A stretch of 64,000 nt of DNA from Verrucomicrobiales bacterium (GTDB taxonomy: Bacteria > Verrucomicrobiota > Verrucomicrobiia > Verrucomicrobiales > DEV007), in the NCBI GenBank assembly GCA_002698785.1, contig PAAG01000007.1, positions 1-64,000 on the forward strand, in the 5' to 3' direction. Within the stretch, counting starts at the first letter, position 1, and every line of letters begins with the position of its first letter. Below are positions 8,622 to 17,932 of this stretch, in pieces. Position numbers and translations under genes: made by a program. Under the pieces are notes generated by a model, which had not been told where the DNA came from, did not search any database, and saw nothing but the letters and a program-made list of their open reading frames with translations.

Positions 8622-9182
8622 ATGTGGAAGAAAATCTTACTTGTCCTGGCGATATTGATCGCCGTGTTCATCGCTGTCGTGGCGATGCAGCCTGGGGAAT
8701 TTGAGGTGTCTCGAAGTGCTGTCATCGAAGCGCCGGTGGAGACTGTTTTCCCTCTTGTGAACGATTTTCACGAAAGTGATAAGTGGTCTCCCTGGGCGGA
8801 CCTTGATCCCAATGCGGCTTACGAGTTTTCCGGGGCCGAATCGGGTGTTGGGGCAAAACACTCGTGGAGTGGTAATAAGGAGGTAGGTGTCGGAAGTCAG
8901 GAAATTGTCAAGAGCGAAGAAAACAAGCGGATCAAGATTCTGCTGAAGTTTGAAGAGCCGATGAATGCTACCAGCGATGTGGTCTACACCTTCGAGCCGG
9001 ATGGCGAAAAGACGAAGGTGACATGGACAATGTCTGGGGAGAACAACTTCCTCGGTAAGGCGATGAGTCTGTTCATGGACTGTGATGAAATGGTCGGTAG
9101 TCAGTTTGAGAAGGGGCTTGCCAGTTTAAATGAAGTGGCAAAGAAAAGCTCGGAATCAAAACTGACTCCTGTGGAATCTTGA
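8622..9182 (+). CDS. Membrane-anchored SRPBCC (polyketide cyclase-like) protein
   Basis: A 186-residue protein with an N-terminal hydrophobic anchor (ILLVLAILIAVFIAVVAM) followed by an SRPBCC domain starting at FEVSRSAVIEAPVETVFPLVNDFHESDKWSPW. The W-S-P-W motif and the later TWTMSGENNFLGKAMSLFMD segment are typical of this subfamily. A ligand-binding role at the membrane is likely; the ligand is unknown. It is the last gene of the 6681-9182 run and is convergent with the RND gene, 13 nt away. Confidence 0.85.
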   Translation: MWKKILLVLAILIAVFIAVVAMQPGEFEVSRSAVIEAPVETVFPLVNDFHESDKWSPWADLDPNAAYEFSGAESGVGAKHSWSGNKEVGVGSQEIVKSEENKRIKILLKFEEPMNATSDVVYTFEPDGEKTKVTWTMSGENNFLGKAMSLFMDCDEMVGSQFEKGLASLNEVAKKSSESKLTPVES

Positions 9183-9195
9183 TGTGAAGACTGGT

Positions 9196-12100
9196 CTAGC
9201 TGGAATGTCTTTCTCCGCCTCGGCCACCGAGATCTTCGAAGATGGTGAAAACCGCGGGAATCAATAAGAGGATCACGGCCGTGGAGACCAGGGTTCCAAT
9301 GCCCAGAGAAATGGCCATTGGGACAAGGAAAAGGGCCTGAGTGGAAGTTTCGAAAATCATGGGGCCGAGCCCCAGGAAAGTTGTGATGGCAGTGAGCACG
9401 ATGGGCCGGAAGCGTCGAAGGGCAGACATCCTCGTCACGGTTTCTGGTTCGTCTCCCCGGTCGAGATAGCGATTTCGGGTAACGGCGAGAACGAAGGCTC
9501 CGTTTACGACCATTCCACACAGGGCGATCATTCCAAAGACGCTGAATATACTGAGGTCGAATCCGAGGAGTTCGTGTCCGAAAATGGCACCGGCGATACT
9601 CCATGGAATTGTCAGTAACACAATGCCCGCCTGTACGTAACTCTGCAGGATGGCGGCCATTATAACGTAGATTGCAGCGATAGATCCGATGAGCCCCCAC
9701 ATGAGCTCACGCATGGCGTCGCGTTCTTCGCGTTTCTCTCCCTCGAAGCTGTAGCGCAGGCCGGGATAGCGTTTCAGGATTTCGGGAAGTTCGTTTTTGG
9801 AGAATGCAGAGAGCACGCGATTGCCAGTGGTGATGTCGGCGATGACGTTTGCGGTTACGTTTACGACTCGACCTCCGTCTACGCGCTCGATCCTGACAGG
9901 TGCACTTGTCTCGGTGATTTCAGCGGCTTCGGCAATGGGGATCTCACCTCCGTTGGGGCTGCGAATGAGGAGTTGCTCGAGCCCGCTCATCGAGCGTCGG
10001 TCTTCTTCGGGAAGGCGCACCATCACTCGGACCTCCTGTCGGTCGCGTGGCTGGCGCAGGGCTTCGGCTCCGTAGAAAGAGTGGCGAATTTGCTGGCCCA
10101 ACTCTCGAGCCGTGATGCCGAGGCTGCGACCGGCAGGTTTGATTTCAAAACCCAATTGTGGCATTTCTCGGCCAAAACTTTTTCTCACGTCGGCGACTCC
10201 TGGATATCGAGATACCGCATCGCCTACCTCGGTGGCGGCATGACGAAGTGTTTCGATTTCAGGATGGGCGAGTTGTATGTCGATCTCGGCTTCGCCTCCG
10301 GGCCCAAAGAGCCAGTCGAAAAAGAGGGACTCGATATCAGGGATGGTCCCAATTTCTTCGCGCCAGAGGTTCACGAACTCCGAGCCTGTGATACTGCGCT
10401 GACTTTGTGGGACCAGGACAATACTACTTTCGCCTTCGTTGCTGGATCCTTCGGCGACTTCGGCAAAGTATCCTACGAGAATGTCTTCCTCTCCTGTTCT
10501 CGCAAGAGCCCGTTCGGCTGCTTCCTGGACCTGGAAGACGACTTCGCGAGTGCGGTCAACCGGTGTTCCCGAGGGAAGTTCTATCTCGGCTTGGATAAAA
10601 TCGGTTTCAATGGCGGGTTGAAAGATGAAATCAATTCGTCCGCTGGAAATCCACGCTAACAGAACCATTAATGCTGCGACAAAGAATGTAAGCGTGAGAT
10701 AGCGAAATCGGATCGCTGTGTCGAGTATCGGGCGATAGAGATTTTCCATCGCATTGTCGAGGCGCGTGCGGAATCGAGTTTGTGCGGCATCGAATCGAGA
10801 GAAGAGAGTTTTCTTTCCTTCCTTCGCGTGGGAAAAAGCGAGGTGAGAGGGGAGAATAAGTAAACACTCGACCAATGATACGGTGAAAACTGCGATCACG
10901 ATGGCGGGGAGGATTTCGAAAAACTGTCCGATTTCTCCGGGCACAAAAAGGAGGGGGAGGAAAGCGATGATATTTGTCGAAACAGCAAAGAGCACGGGGA
11001 CAGTCATCTGTTTTGCTCCGGCAATCGCGGCGATTCTACGAGGCATTCCCTGCGAGATCTTGTGGAAGATGTCCTCACCTACGACGACCGCATCGTCGAC
11101 GACAATCCCGAGTGTAATGATGAACCCGAAGAGGGAGATCATATTGATGCTGGCTCCCATGACTGGCATCAACACTAACGAGCCCAGAATCGAAACGGGA
11201 ATTCCGATGGCAGTCCAGAGCGCGACGCGAAGTTCAAGAAAGAATCCAAGAGCAATGAGAACGAGGATGAGACCCGCTGCTCCGTTCTTCAGGAGAAGCG
11301 TGACCCGTTCCTTATAATCGTCGGAGCGGTCTCGGGAAAGGCGAATGTTTACGGAAGGAGGCAGGTTGGGCCGCTGCTTTTTTATGAAGCGTTTCACCGC
11401 CTCTGCGACATCAAGTGGGGCCTGCGTTTCGGAGCTGTAGACGGCAATGGAAACAGCGCGCTGGCTGTTGAAATAGTTTTCTCGTTCTGCTTCTTCGAAA
11501 CCATCTTCGATAGTGGCGATGTCAGAGAGGCGAACGGTGGACCCATCGGGCGTAGAGAGGATAGGGACCTCGGCAAACTCGCTGGCAAAATCACGACGCT
11601 CGGTGGTTCGCAGAAGAATGTCGCCGCTGGGAGTGCGCATCGTTCCAGCGGGAACGTCCTGTGCCGCATCGTCGATCGCTTCGGCGATGTCGTCCAGGGT
11701 GAGGTTGAGAGCTCGCAGTCGCTCTTGTGGAACCTCGACAAGGATTTCGGGACGGCGAACACCCCGGAGTTGGACCAACGCGATTCCGGGTTCAGCGAGA
11801 AGACCGTCTTCCAAGGTTCGTGCGTAGTCGATGAGGGTTTGCTCGTCGAGATCTCCGTAGACAGATATTCGCATGACCTCTCTTCGTCTTCCGGCTCCGA
11901 GAGTGATCACTGGAGGCTCTACTTCGTCAGGGAATAGGCTAACCCGTTGTACGGCCGCAGTAATCTCCTGGAGCGCCCTGTCGCGGTTGTAACCGGGAAT
12001 GACTTCGATTTCGACGGAACCATTTCCTTCGCGTGCGACGGATTCAATTCGGCGAACAAGTTCCATCCCTCGAATTTCGGATTCAATGGGCAGGATGACT

Positions 12101-12303
12101 GAGCGCTCGACTTCTTCCGGGCTGGCTCCCCGGTAGTCCATATCGACCTCGACAGTGTTTAGTTCGTAAACCGGGTAAATTTCCTGACGGATTCCTCGAG
12201 CGGTAAGGACACCCGCAATCACAATGGTGATCATCAGGAGATTTGCCGCCACGTCGTTTCGGGCGAACCAGGAGATCAGTCCCTTTGATTCGCCTTCGAT
12301 CAT
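9196..12303 (-). CDS. RND efflux transporter, inner-membrane pump
   Basis: A 1035-residue AcrB/ACR family protein, the normal length. It has TM1 near the N-terminus (NLLMITIVIAGVLTARGI), two large periplasmic loops, and the proton-relay helix motif GIVVDDAVVVGEDIF in TM4. The second half repeats the topology. Driven by proton influx, it would expel drugs, metals or lipophilic compounds through the adaptor and outer-membrane channel encoded just upstream. The start overlaps the adaptor gene by 4 nt. The substrate cannot be told; the VDDAVVVGED motif favours the multidrug-like branch over the heavy-metal branch. Confidence 0.93.
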   Translation of the reverse strand: MIEGESKGLISWFARNDVAANLLMITIVIAGVLTARGIRQEIYPVYELNTVEVDMDYRGASPEEVERSVILPIESEIRGMELVRRIESVAREGNGSVEIEVIPGYNRDRALQEITAAVQRVSLFPDEVEPPVITLGAGRRREVMRISVYGDLDEQTLIDYARTLEDGLLAEPGIALVQLRGVRRPEILVEVPQERLRALNLTLDDIAEAIDDAAQDVPAGTMRTPSGDILLRTTERRDFASEFAEVPILSTPDGSTVRLSDIATIEDGFEEAERENYFNSQRAVSIAVYSSETQAPLDVAEAVKRFIKKQRPNLPPSVNIRLSRDRSDDYKERVTLLLKNGAAGLILVLIALGFFLELRVALWTAIGIPVSILGSLVLMPVMGASINMISLFGFIITLGIVVDDAVVVGEDIFHKISQGMPRRIAAIAGAKQMTVPVLFAVSTNIIAFLPLLFVPGEIGQFFEILPAIVIAVFTVSLVECLLILPSHLAFSHAKEGKKTLFSRFDAAQTRFRTRLDNAMENLYRPILDTAIRFRYLTLTFFVAALMVLLAWISSGRIDFIFQPAIETDFIQAEIELPSGTPVDRTREVVFQVQEAAERALARTGEEDILVGYFAEVAEGSSNEGESSIVLVPQSQRSITGSEFVNLWREEIGTIPDIESLFFDWLFGPGGEAEIDIQLAHPEIETLRHAATEVGDAVSRYPGVADVRKSFGREMPQLGFEIKPAGRSLGITARELGQQIRHSFYGAEALRQPRDRQEVRVMVRLPEEDRRSMSGLEQLLIRSPNGGEIPIAEAAEITETSAPVRIERVDGGRVVNVTANVIADITTGNRVLSAFSKNELPEILKRYPGLRYSFEGEKREERDAMRELMWGLIGSIAAIYVIMAAILQSYVQAGIVLLTIPWSIAGAIFGHELLGFDLSIFSVFGMIALCGMVVNGAFVLAVTRNRYLDRGDEPETVTRMSALRRFRPIVLTAITTFLGLGPMIFETSTQALFLVPMAISLGIGTLVSTAVILLLIPAVFTIFEDLGGRGGERHSS

Positions 12304-13496
12304 GAGTCAGTGGATTTTTTCTCCTGCTCCAGAGGCTGCGGGTTTACCTCCATACCGGGAGGGGCTGCTTTCAGTTCGCTGATGATGAGGCGCTCACCTT
12401 CTTCGCGAATGTCAGGGACCAACACGGTATTCGGTCGTGTCCACAGGACTTCGGGTTCGGCAATGCGAATGCGATTGTCCGGGCCTACCATCCAGAGACG
12501 ATTTCCTTCGCGGAGAGCAACTCGAGGGATCGACAGAACTCCTTCGAGTCGACCTGCTTCGATTTCTACCCTGACATAGCTTCCGAGAAGGAGCGGGGGG
12601 CGGTCTTCCGACAGCAGGCCCAAAGGGTCTTCCACTGCGACAAGTATTCGTGCCATGCGCCCTGTTTCTTCGAGGTTTGGTAGAAGGCGAACGACTTTTC
12701 CTTCCCACGGTTCGATTTCACCATTTCCTGTGTCGAGATGGATTTCTGCGTGGGCTCCGTCTTCCCCATTCTCCGGCAGTCGGATTCGTTTCAGGTCCGC
12801 CATCGGAAGGGTAGCCTGGACCCAGAAGGTGTCTGTCCCGACGAGGCGGCAGATATCGTCACCTGCGTCGAGTAGTTGCCCGATCTCGACGTTTTCCTCG
12901 ATAACCATTCCGTTGAAGGGTGCCATGACTTCGGTCCGAGAAAGGTCTAGTTCGGCCCTGTCGATCGAGCTTTGTGCCTTGTCGATCATGGCTTGAGTTC
13001 TGCGAAGCTGAGGCTCCCTGAGTGCGAGTGAAGGATCGACGTCGGAATCGGGAAGATCGGCGCGGAGTTGTTCCCATTCGCGCTGTGCGATTTTCTGACG
13101 ACCCTGCTCCAGCTCGAATTCGAATTCTGCTTCTGTCAGGTCCGATTTTCGTTCGATGATGTCGAGCTTGTAGTCAGATGGATCAATCTTTGCGAGGAGG
13201 TCGCCTTCTTTGAATTTTCCGCCTGGCTCAAGCGCTTCGTGCTGTTCTACTACGCGCCCTCCTACTTGTGGGCGCATGGTCACCTCACGTGCTGGAATTA
13301 CTGTGCCCCACGCGTCGACCTCGATCTTTTCGTGGGTGGGAACAAGTTCGGTGACACGGACGATTTTTGCTGCCTGTTTCTCCTCCTCGGGTTCCGTCTT
13401 TGGAGCTGTCTTGATAAGAATAAAAGAGATGAAGCCGGCGCCACCGAGCACGAGGAGTGCTACGAGGGAAGTAATGGCGATGCGGATTCGTTTCAT
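12300..13496 (-). CDS. RND efflux periplasmic adaptor (membrane fusion protein)
   Basis: A 398-residue HlyD/AcrA-type adaptor. It has an N-terminal anchor (IAITSLVALLVLGGAGFISFILI), a lipoyl-like domain with PAREVTMRPQVGGRVVEQ near residue 70, a coiled-coil hairpin at about 110-190, the second lipoyl half (VMAPFNGMVIEENVEIGQ) and beta-barrel domains. It bridges the inner-membrane pump and outer-membrane channel. It lies between the channel gene (33 nt upstream) and the pump gene (4-nt overlap), giving a three-gene operon. Confidence 0.92.
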   Translation of the reverse strand: MKRIRIAITSLVALLVLGGAGFISFILIKTAPKTEPEEEKQAAKIVRVTELVPTHEKIEVDAWGTVIPAREVTMRPQVGGRVVEQHEALEPGGKFKEGDLLAKIDPSDYKLDIIERKSDLTEAEFEFELEQGRQKIAQREWEQLRADLPDSDVDPSLALREPQLRRTQAMIDKAQSSIDRAELDLSRTEVMAPFNGMVIEENVEIGQLLDAGDDICRLVGTDTFWVQATLPMADLKRIRLPENGEDGAHAEIHLDTGNGEIEPWEGKVVRLLPNLEETGRMARILVAVEDPLGLLSEDRPPLLLGSYVRVEIEAGRLEGVLSIPRVALREGNRLWMVGPDNRIRIAEPEVLWTRPNTVLVPDIREEGERLIISELKAAPPGMEVNPQPLEQEKKSTDS

Positions 13497-13529
13497 TGTT
13501 GCGATATGATGGATGGGAGAAATGTGGAA

Positions 13530-14951
13530 TCAAGGCGTCTGTTTCGACATGGGACCTCCAATGGCTCGGTGCAAAGCGATACGCGCGCTGAGTAGTTCGC
13601 GACGGCTCTGAAGGATGTCTCTTTCCAGTTGCTGGACTCGAGCGAGTGCATCGAGGACGGGAAGGTAGTCTGTTGCTCCGAGAGTGTAGCGATTGCGGGT
13701 CTCTGTGAGAAGTTTACGAGCGACTGTTAATTGCGATAGCTGGCGACGAAGGCGTTCTTCGGTTTTCCTTTCTCGGGATAGAGCCGTTTCTGTTTCTCGA
13801 ATCGCGTCGAGGTAGAGTGCGGTGTAGATGTCGATTTCTTCGCGGACGCGTGATTCCCGTCGTTCTACTTCGGCCCGGCGGCGGCCTCCGTCGAGGAGTG
13901 GGCCAACAACTCCTGCGACCGCGTCTCCAATGAGGTTTTCAGGCGTCGGAGATCCTGACAATGCAGCCGATCCGCCTATTGTGAAGCGAGGAAGGCGATC
14001 GGCAATTGCTTCGCCAACCTCGTGGTCGAGGGCGACGATTCTTGCTTGCTGCGCTCGAAGGTCGGGGCGGTTGCGGAGCAAATCACAGGGCACTCCGGGA
14101 TCGGGGAGGGAAGGGGGCGACTGTACGGTGGAAAGAGTGGAAAGCTTCCCTGTGCCCGGAACTTTTCCGGTCAACGCTTCGAGGGCAAGAGCGAGTTCTT
14201 CTACCCGAGCTTCGATATCGGGGATGAGTGTCTCGGTAGCTCGAAGTTGTTGCTGTTGCTGCAAGACATCTACAGAGGAGCCTTGGCCTTGGCCAAAGCG
14301 AAGCCTGGTGAGGTCGAGCAGGGTGCGGTTGACTTCTATCTGCTCATGGGTGAGGCGGAGTTGCCCCCTCTGTTCCACTAGGGTGAACCAGGTTTCTGCG
14401 ACTGATGCGGAGAGAAAAAGTCGAGCCGCGAGCCAATCATCCACCGCGGCTACGGCTTCCTGTTCTCGAGCAGAACGCCCTGACCGTATTCGGCCCCAGA
14501 AATCGATTTCCCAGTCGAGGAGAAATCCTAAAGAGGAACTCTGTGTGCTACTTCCGTCGATTCCCCAGTTCTGGCGAAAATCTCCGGAGGCATCGACTTG
14601 AGGGAACAGGGTGGATCCTGCCTGAACAATAAGAGCGTTTGCCTGATCGATTCGTCTTCCGACGGCTCGGACATCAGGATTTCTTCGAAGGGACTCTTCT
14701 ACCAATTGGGAGAGATACTGATCGCCAAACGTAGTGTACCAGGGCTTCCAATTTGATCGCCGTGCTCCTGCCGAGGGAATTGCATTTGCAAAGGGACGAT
14801 CTCCCGAACCGGACACTAGGGGAGTTGGCGAAACTTCAACGTCATGTACACATCCCTGCAACACGCCAAAGAATGCTATGACCACGAATGGGAATAGATA
14901 CCTCTGGAGAGAGTTGTGAGTTTGAGGTGTTACGCTTCGTCCGGTGCTCAC
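13530..14951 (-). CDS. RND efflux outer-membrane lipoprotein channel, NodT/TolC type
   Basis: A 473-residue outer-membrane factor. An N-terminal hydrophobic stretch ends in a lipobox (GVLQGC), so it is probably a lipoprotein. Two outer-membrane-efflux repeats follow, with long helices and the features NPDVRAVGRRIDQANA and LRNRPDLRAQQARI. The start is GTG 14951, because an in-frame stop lies two codons upstream and no ATG precedes the signal sequence. It is the first gene of the efflux operon. Confidence 0.9.
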   Translation of the reverse strand: MSTGRSVTPQTHNSLQRYLFPFVVIAFFGVLQGCVHDVEVSPTPLVSGSGDRPFANAIPSAGARRSNWKPWYTTFGDQYLSQLVEESLRRNPDVRAVGRRIDQANALIVQAGSTLFPQVDASGDFRQNWGIDGSSTQSSSLGFLLDWEIDFWGRIRSGRSAREQEAVAAVDDWLAARLFLSASVAETWFTLVEQRGQLRLTHEQIEVNRTLLDLTRLRFGQGQGSSVDVLQQQQQLRATETLIPDIEARVEELALALEALTGKVPGTGKLSTLSTVQSPPSLPDPGVPCDLLRNRPDLRAQQARIVALDHEVGEAIADRLPRFTIGGSAALSGSPTPENLIGDAVAGVVGPLLDGGRRRAEVERRESRVREEIDIYTALYLDAIRETETALSRERKTEERLRRQLSQLTVARKLLTETRNRYTLGATDYLPVLDALARVQQLERDILQSRRELLSARIALHRAIGGPMSKQTP

Positions 14952-15097
14952 TGACTAATTCGATTTCGGCGATTGTGTCGCCTTTTTCGAGTGAATAAGC
15001 AAGTTCCGAACCGAGCGCAAAAGGGCGTTGGTGACGAACGGGCAATGGGAAAAAGCGGTTTTGTCCGGAGCAGGTAATGGAGGAGGTTGCACTCACA

Positions 15098-15568
15098 TTA
15101 CTCGGGAAACCCCAAAAGGGATTTCGGCATCCCATACTTTTCGATCCAGATTTCGTAAAAAACATCGCTGTGGCCGAAGGAGAAATCCACGAGCATCCAG
15201 CCTTCTACTGTATTCAGATAGAGGGCGACGGTGTCGGAATTTCCATTTCCTTCGAAAGCGATGGGTTTGCCAGATTTGTCCTGCGATTCTCCCGTAAAGA
15301 GAGCCCAGTTTCGAAACGCTTTTAAAGAGCCTTCGAACTGGATGGGAACCTTTGCTTCTTTCGTGCCGTGAGGACGGAGAAGGTCGAACATCTGTTTTCG
15401 TCCTGGATTGCTTACAGGCACCTCGGTTGGCTTCTCAAATGGCGGTTGATACAGATGAGTCCAGCCATCGCTCCCCGGCAGGGCGTAGTCGTATTTTGTA
15501 TCGGCAGTTGCGAGGGATACGGTAAGGACAAAGAGCGTAGCGAATAGTTGGAATGAATTCATATGCAT
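15098..15568 (-). CDS. Hypothetical secreted protein
   Basis: Not recognised. A 156-residue protein with a clear signal peptide (MNSFQLFATLFVLTVSLATA) and a mature part of about 135 residues with no Cys. ATG 15568 or 15562 could start it. The mature sequence looks globular, with alternating charged and aromatic residues (DGWTHLYQPPFEKP, WMLVDFSFGHSD). It lies upstream of the efflux operon on the same strand, about 150 bases away. Confidence 0.65.
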   Translation of the reverse strand: MHMNSFQLFATLFVLTVSLATADTKYDYALPGSDGWTHLYQPPFEKPTEVPVSNPGRKQMFDLLRPHGTKEAKVPIQFEGSLKAFRNWALFTGESQDKSGKPIAFEGNGNSDTVALYLNTVEGWMLVDFSFGHSDVFYEIWIEKYGMPKSLLGFPE

Positions 15569-15713
15569 TGTCGTTCTCTCATTAGACGCCCTGCCAGGGA
15601 AGGTATGAGATAAATGGAATACCGTGAGAGGTCTGTTTTTACCTTACGACCTTCGATAGCCTGATTTCTATGCGCGTTTCTGCACGCGATTGGGACCATT
15701 GATTCTTCATGCA

Positions 15714-15747
15714 CAAAAAAGGCAGCCGTTTCCGACTGCCTCTTTGT
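15714..15747 (-). terminator. Rho-independent terminator of the YRG genes
   Basis: Read on the minus strand, a stem AGGCAG-x-CG with loop GAAA closes to CG-x-CTGCCT and is followed directly by six T. It lies 26 nt after the stop of the second YRG gene. This is the clearest intrinsic terminator in the window. Confidence 0.8.
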
Positions 15748-15772
15748 GGGGGGAGTTAGATCAAAGGGTTGA

Positions 15773-15976
15773 TCAGACTTCCATCTCCGCAGTAGCGCCG
15801 CGGTAGGTGATGGTCCGCTTTACCTTCGGGTGAGCTCCTACGAGAGCTTCTCCGGTGGTTCCACGATACTGAACGAGGCGAGAAGCCTGCTGTTGCATAA
15901 GCTGATCTACACGACGTCCGGTAACTTCGGACAGATGGGCGCTTGCGCCGCGGTAGGTAACGATAGGATCTTTCAT
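15773..15976 (-). CDS. YRG-repeat microprotein B
   Basis: A 67-residue protein with no signal peptide or Cys. It has three spaced copies of Y-R-G-(A/T)-(S/T): TYRGAS at residue 7, QYRGTT at 36 and TYRGAT at 56. Between the first two copies is a helix-like segment rich in Gln (VDQLMQQQASRL). It is a close paralogue of the gene directly upstream. The layout recalls DUF4278, a family of YRG-containing cyanobacterial small proteins; this is from memory and not tested. A purine-rich ribosome site (GAAAGGAAAA) lies before the ATG, and a strong terminator follows. Function unknown. Confidence 0.75.
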   Translation of the reverse strand: MKDPIVTYRGASAHLSEVTGRRVDQLMQQQASRLVQYRGTTGEALVGAHPKVKRTITYRGATAEMEV

Positions 15977-16038
15977 GGGGTTTTTCCTTTCTTCGTTTTG
16001 AGTTAAATTGAGTAATTCGGGGGTTTTAGAAATGCGTT

Positions 16039-16239
16039 TTACACTTCGAGTGTCGCAGTAGCTCCACGGTAGGAGATCTGGCGAGCTTTTTTCTGGTGGC
16101 CCACAACTGCTTCACCGGTGGTTCCGCGATACTGGACGAGGCGGGTGGCCTGCTGCTGCTGGAGCTGGTCAACGCGCTTTCCGGTAACTTCGGAGAGGTG
16201 AGCACTTGCGCCGCGGTAGGTGATTACTGGGTCTTTCAT
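16039..16239 (-). CDS. YRG-repeat microprotein A
   Basis: A 66-residue paralogue of the next gene, about 75% identical by eye. It shares the start MKDP, the TYRGASAHLSEVTG segment, the Gln-rich centre (QLQQQQATRL), QYRGTTGEA and a C-terminal SYRGATA. An AAAGGA ribosome site lies about 8 nt before ATG 16239. The two genes are 62 nt apart and share one terminator, so they form a two-gene unit. Both the duplication and conservation of every YRG copy argue that the product is real and under selection. Function unknown; possibly a DUF4278-like small protein. Confidence 0.75.
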   Translation of the reverse strand: MKDPVITYRGASAHLSEVTGKRVDQLQQQQATRLVQYRGTTGEAVVGHQKKARQISYRGATATLEV

Positions 16240-16569
16240 GATGTTGTCCTTTCTGGATTGATTGGTTGGTTGAAATTGATTTCTTTTTTCAGGTCTTTAG
16301 TAATGCATTCGGCGTGCCAATAGTTTTCAGTGTGATCGTAACTCCATGATAATGAGTGAGAAAAAAATGTGAAATTTTTTCGGGTTTAAATTCTCATCTC
16401 AATTTCGGTAATGCAATCACCACCGAGTGGTAAGTGATTTATCAGTGGGCGGGGGTGGAGAAAGTGGTTTGCCAATTTTCGAAGGTTTTCTGCTTGGGCT
16501 ATCGCTGTCCCCCTTAATCCGTACCTCTCCACCCCTTGAATTGGCTCGGTTTACGCTCAATGTTGACTC
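16240..16569. other. Divergent intergenic region upstream of the YRG genes and DUF1552 gene
   Basis: About 330 bases between divergent genes. The part next to the YRG genes is AT-rich and holds a short A-rich/T-rich inverted repeat near 16359-16380. Promoters for both directions should lie here, but no precise site can be named. Confidence 0.45.
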
Positions 16570-17853
16570 ATGACACAGCCGATCAATAGACGCCGTTTCG
16601 TTTTGAAAACAGTGGGTGCTTCTCTGGCCCTCCCGGGTTTGCCATCGCTGATGGCGAATTCGGTCGGTGGAAATTCGGCAGTTCAAGCTACCTCTGGTGC
16701 AGGGATTGGCGCCCGTAGATTTGTCGGAATAGGGAATTTACTCGGATTCCAGCGCAAATCCTTCTTCCCCGAAACTACCGGCAAGGGGTATGAAAAAACT
16801 CCGCTTCTTGAGCCGCTGATCGAGAATCGGAAAAACCTTACAGTGTATCGCGGTTTGGATCACGGAGTCAAAGGCGGCCACTTTGCGGTTCACTCTTTTC
16901 TCTCTGGCGTGCTGAACTCGGAAGCGAAGAGCCGTGCAGATGGAAATGTGTCACTCGATCAGTTCATGGCCGAGGAAATCGGAACACAGACGAGATTTCC
17001 CTCCCTGACGGTTGGCTCAGAGGGCGGAATCCACGGCGGTTGCCAGATTGCATGGACGCGCTCCGGGGTGCGGGTGCCACCAATTACCGGGCCTGCAGAT
17101 TTGTTTGAGAAGCTTTTCGTCGACATTCCCCAGGATCAAAAGGCGAGGCGTAAGCACGAAAACCATCTCCAGGCTTCGATTCTTGATTCGATGATGGACG
17201 AGGCGAATTTCCTTTCGCGAAGTGTGAATCGAGAGGACAAGGAGAAGTTAGACGAGTATTTCACGTCCATTCGTGACGTAGAGAAACGCTTGGAGTTTCG
17301 TGAGAAATGGGCCGATTACCCGAAGCCGAAAGCTCCTTTCGAGAAGCCGTCCGATAAGGGGACCGTCGAAGACCTTCCAATGTTGTATGAACTGATTGCT
17401 CTCGCCCTTCAGACAGATTCCACCAGAATTGCGACATTGGAGATTGGCGGCAGTTTTTTACCTCATGACCTTGGTATTAAGAAGTCCTACCATGGATTGT
17501 CTCACCACGGACACGATGAAGAGGCAGTAGGGCACCTGATTACACTGGAGAAGTATCAGATAATGCACTTCAACAAGTTTATCTCACGTCTTGCAGGAAT
17601 CAAAGACGGCGACCGGAGTCTTCTGGACTCGACGACGGTCCTTTTCGGAAGTGGCATGGGTGACGCGAATACTCACAAGAACTCGGACCTTCCGATCGTT
17701 CTTGCTGGTGGCGGCTATCGCCATGGCGAATTTGTAAAAGTCGATGAGAAGGTGAACCACAAAGTGCCTCTCTGTAATCTTTACGTCGATATCGCCCAGA
17801 AGATGGGACTCGAGATCGATCAGTTCGGCACAAGCACGGGAACGTTCTCGTAA
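16570..17853 (+). CDS. DUF1552 secreted protein (Tat signal)
   Basis: A 427-residue DUF1552 protein, common in Planctomycetota and Verrucomicrobiota. It starts with a twin-arginine signal (NRRRFVLKTVGASLALPGLP). Typical family segments follow: KNLTVYRGLDHGVKGGHFAVHSFLSG, a histidine-rich GLSHHGHDEEAVG, and GMGDANTHKNSDLPIVLAGGG. The fold is related to sulfatase/alkaline-phosphatase-like DUF1501 proteins. It lies 79 nt before a DUF1592-type cytochrome c gene; these two are almost always neighbours and are thought to act together in the periplasm. The substrate is unknown. Confidence 0.92.
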   Translation: MTQPINRRRFVLKTVGASLALPGLPSLMANSVGGNSAVQATSGAGIGARRFVGIGNLLGFQRKSFFPETTGKGYEKTPLLEPLIENRKNLTVYRGLDHGVKGGHFAVHSFLSGVLNSEAKSRADGNVSLDQFMAEEIGTQTRFPSLTVGSEGGIHGGCQIAWTRSGVRVPPITGPADLFEKLFVDIPQDQKARRKHENHLQASILDSMMDEANFLSRSVNREDKEKLDEYFTSIRDVEKRLEFREKWADYPKPKAPFEKPSDKGTVEDLPMLYELIALALQTDSTRIATLEIGGSFLPHDLGIKKSYHGLSHHGHDEEAVGHLITLEKYQIMHFNKFISRLAGIKDGDRSLLDSTTVLFGSGMGDANTHKNSDLPIVLAGGGYRHGEFVKVDEKVNHKVPLCNLYVDIAQKMGLEIDQFGTSTGTFS

Positions 17854-17932
17854 TTCTCAACGTGCGAGGAACGCGAGTTTGTCCCGCTTTTTTCGCGAGA
17901 AACCTGCTCTCTCAAGGAGCAGTTGTAAAAGC

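Noticed and set aside
9973-10659. A 228-codon plus-strand frame
   Set aside because: Antisense to the RND pump; no recognisable domain.
13828-14601. A 257-codon plus-strand frame rich in Ser and Arg
   Set aside because: Antisense to the outer-membrane channel; its composition is typical of a shadow.
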